Shown here: piece by piece, positions 4,439-5,195 of the stretch
Position numbering within the stretch: the stretch's first letter is position 1
Layout of the letters: the number at the start of each line of letters is the position of its first letter
Source of the DNA: Candidatus Zixiibacteriota bacterium
GTDB lineage: Bacteria; Zixibacteria; MSB-5A5; GN15; JACZUZ01
Length of the DNA stretch: 5,195 nt
Reading direction: 5' to 3'
Assembly (NCBI GenBank): GCA_022563625.1
Contig: JADFNA010000164.1
Span: forward strand, 1-5,195
The notes under the pieces: generated by a model
The model's database searches: none
Seen by the model: the letters and a program-made list of their open reading frames with translations, nothing else
Told to the model about the DNA's origin: nothing
Translations under genes and position numbers: made by a program

Positions 4439-4976
4439 GCGCGGGGAGCGGTTGGACCTGGTGGACATCGTCTCCCTCTTTCCCCTCAAGCCCCTGACCC
4501 GGCAATTCTCCTGGAAGGTGCGCGCAGGGTGGGAGCGCGCCCGCGATCTGGCCTGCGACCCGTGCACCCCATTCGTGCTGGATGGGGGGATCGGGCTGGC
4601 CTTGGAGACGGCCGCCTGGCGCCGCGAAATTTACTTCGCCTTCCTGGAGCCCGCCGTGCAAATCGGCGGAGCCTTCGACAGGGGTTATCGCGTCGGCGCC
4701 GGGGCCAGCGTGGGCGTCCTGGCCGATTTCAGTCCCGATTGGCGCGTGGCCTTCAGCGGCGGGCAGACGGTCTACTTCGCCGGGGACGGCCGCGCCGTCG
4801 TGCATCGCGCCGCCCTGCGGCAAAGATACAGCCTGGGACAGAACCTGGACCTGAGGCTGGACTGGAGAGGCGTAGATCGCCGCCGCGAATTCGTGTTCGG
4901 TATGAGCCTCTACGAAATCCCCGTTTTGAAATCCCCCGGGCGAACCTGGGGCCTGCTTCACCCATCTCTTGGATAG
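4431..4976 (+). pseudogene. C-terminal fragment of a DUF4105 (Lnb-like) envelope protein
   Basis: About 181 residues in a frame different from the arginine deiminase, ending at TAG 4974-4976. The block RLDLVDIVSLFPLKPLTRQFSWKVRAGWER, then glycine-rich segments with alternating hydrophobic residues (FVLDGGIGLALE, GYRVGAGASVGVLA, WRVAFSGGQTVYF, YSLGQNLDLRLDW, REFVFGMSLYEI), resembles the C-terminal, beta-barrel-like half of DUF4105/Lnb-type periplasmic or outer-membrane proteins. The N-terminal DUF4105 catalytic-type domain and any signal peptide are absent, because the gene is cut at about 4433 where it meets the arginine deiminase. The GTG at 4401 in this frame lies within arginine deiminase sequence and is not a real start. 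The ~18 residues after the last strand look like a family-atypical tail. GC content is much higher than in sequence to the left. The family call is moderately confident; function is unknown. Confidence 0.58.
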
Positions 4977-4982
4977 CCCAGC

Positions 4983-5195
4983 GTGATCCATTCGCCGATG
5001 TTTCCGAAATCCGCCCGAGCGGGCGGCGCCGTGCCCGCAGTGCTGGCCGTGCTGGCCCTGCTGGCGGTGTGCGGGGGATGCAACGGGGTCTTCTTCCAGC
5101 CCAACGACCGTTTCTATTACCATCCGCATCAGTTCGGCCTGTCCCACCGGGAGTTGAGGTTTCAAAGCGCCGACGGCACGCGGCTTCACGGGTGG
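4983..5195 (+). CDS. Lipoprotein alpha/beta hydrolase (5' part, runs off the window)
   Basis: The first 71 codons of a gene continuing past the window. A short basic stretch (PKSARAGG) leads into a hydrophobic segment (AVPAVLAVLALLAV, about 16-29), then CGGC, giving a likely type II signal peptide with Cys33 lipidated. The lipobox is imperfect, with Cys at -3. The following mature start resembles lipoproteins of the Bem46-like alpha/beta-hydrolase group: 'FFQPNDRFYYHP..FGL' then ELRFQSADGTRLHGW (57-71), the usual entry into the hydrolase fold before the nucleophile elbow, which lies outside. Start: GTG at 4983, six bases after the preceding stop, with a weak GGA upstream; ATG at 4998 is the alternative and leaves the signal peptide intact. 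The tight spacing suggests co-transcription with the DUF4105-type gene and a shared envelope role. Substrate unknown. Confidence 0.63.
   Translation, partial: MIHSPMFPKSARAGGAVPAVLAVLALLAVCGGCNGVFFQPNDRFYYHPHQFGLSHRELRFQSADGTRLHGW

Noticed and set aside
4398..5189. Minus-strand open frame of 263 codons over the GC-rich right end
   Set aside because: Long stop-free antisense frames are expected in very GC-rich DNA. The + strand carries the DUF4105-like pattern and a signal peptide plus hydrolase motif.
4439..5195. Arginine deiminase reading frame continuing as a real C-terminal domain
   Set aside because: It is open only because the DNA is GC-rich; the translation is Arg/Gly/Pro-rich low complexity while another frame has conserved protein features.

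Overview
The window looks like accessory, rearranged DNA from an environmental Gram-negative bacterium of unresolved lineage. The Gram-negative reading rests on a predicted lipoprotein next to the end of a predicted periplasmic/outer-membrane protein. None of the main start codons has a clear Shine-Dalgarno sequence. Base composition changes sharply along the window: AT-rich from about 480 to 2640, strongly A/C-rich on the + strand from about 2711 to 2960, intermediate in the arginine deiminase gene, and very GC-rich after about 4433. The sequence is therefore a mosaic, and at least two joins cut through genes.

Layout. Positions 1-348 (minus strand) hold debris: the 3' tail of an IS481-like transposase with its presumed IS end, fused to the first ~25 codons of an ispE gene. 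Positions 349-842 are non-coding and carry three perfect palindromes of 30, 36 and 34 bp. These share one 20-bp core but have different arms that are self-complementary in every copy. The third ends 8 bp before an AbiEi-family antitoxin gene (843-1715, +). An AbiEii-family nucleotidyltransferase toxin gene (1692-2573, -) faces it tail to tail, and the two coding regions overlap by 24 bp. This convergent order differs from the usual co-directional abiEi-abiEii operon. Positions 2574-3181 are non-coding: a GC-rich hairpin upstream of the toxin, an A/C-rich tract, a REP/MITE-like hairpin repeat, a good sigma70-type promoter candidate, and an 11-bp tandem repeat.

From 3182 an arginine deiminase gene runs to about 4438 and stops exactly where its catalytic cysteine codon is expected. 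There it is joined to the 3' end of a DUF4105-type envelope protein gene (to 4976), which is followed after 6 bp by the start of a lipoprotein alpha/beta-hydrolase gene that leaves the window.

The coherent functional unit is the type IV toxin-antitoxin (AbiE) pair with its palindromic control region. The palindromes lie only on the antitoxin side and are the most interesting signal. The gene fragments around them suggest a hot spot of insertion and rearrangement, although assembly chimerism cannot be excluded for the 4433 join.
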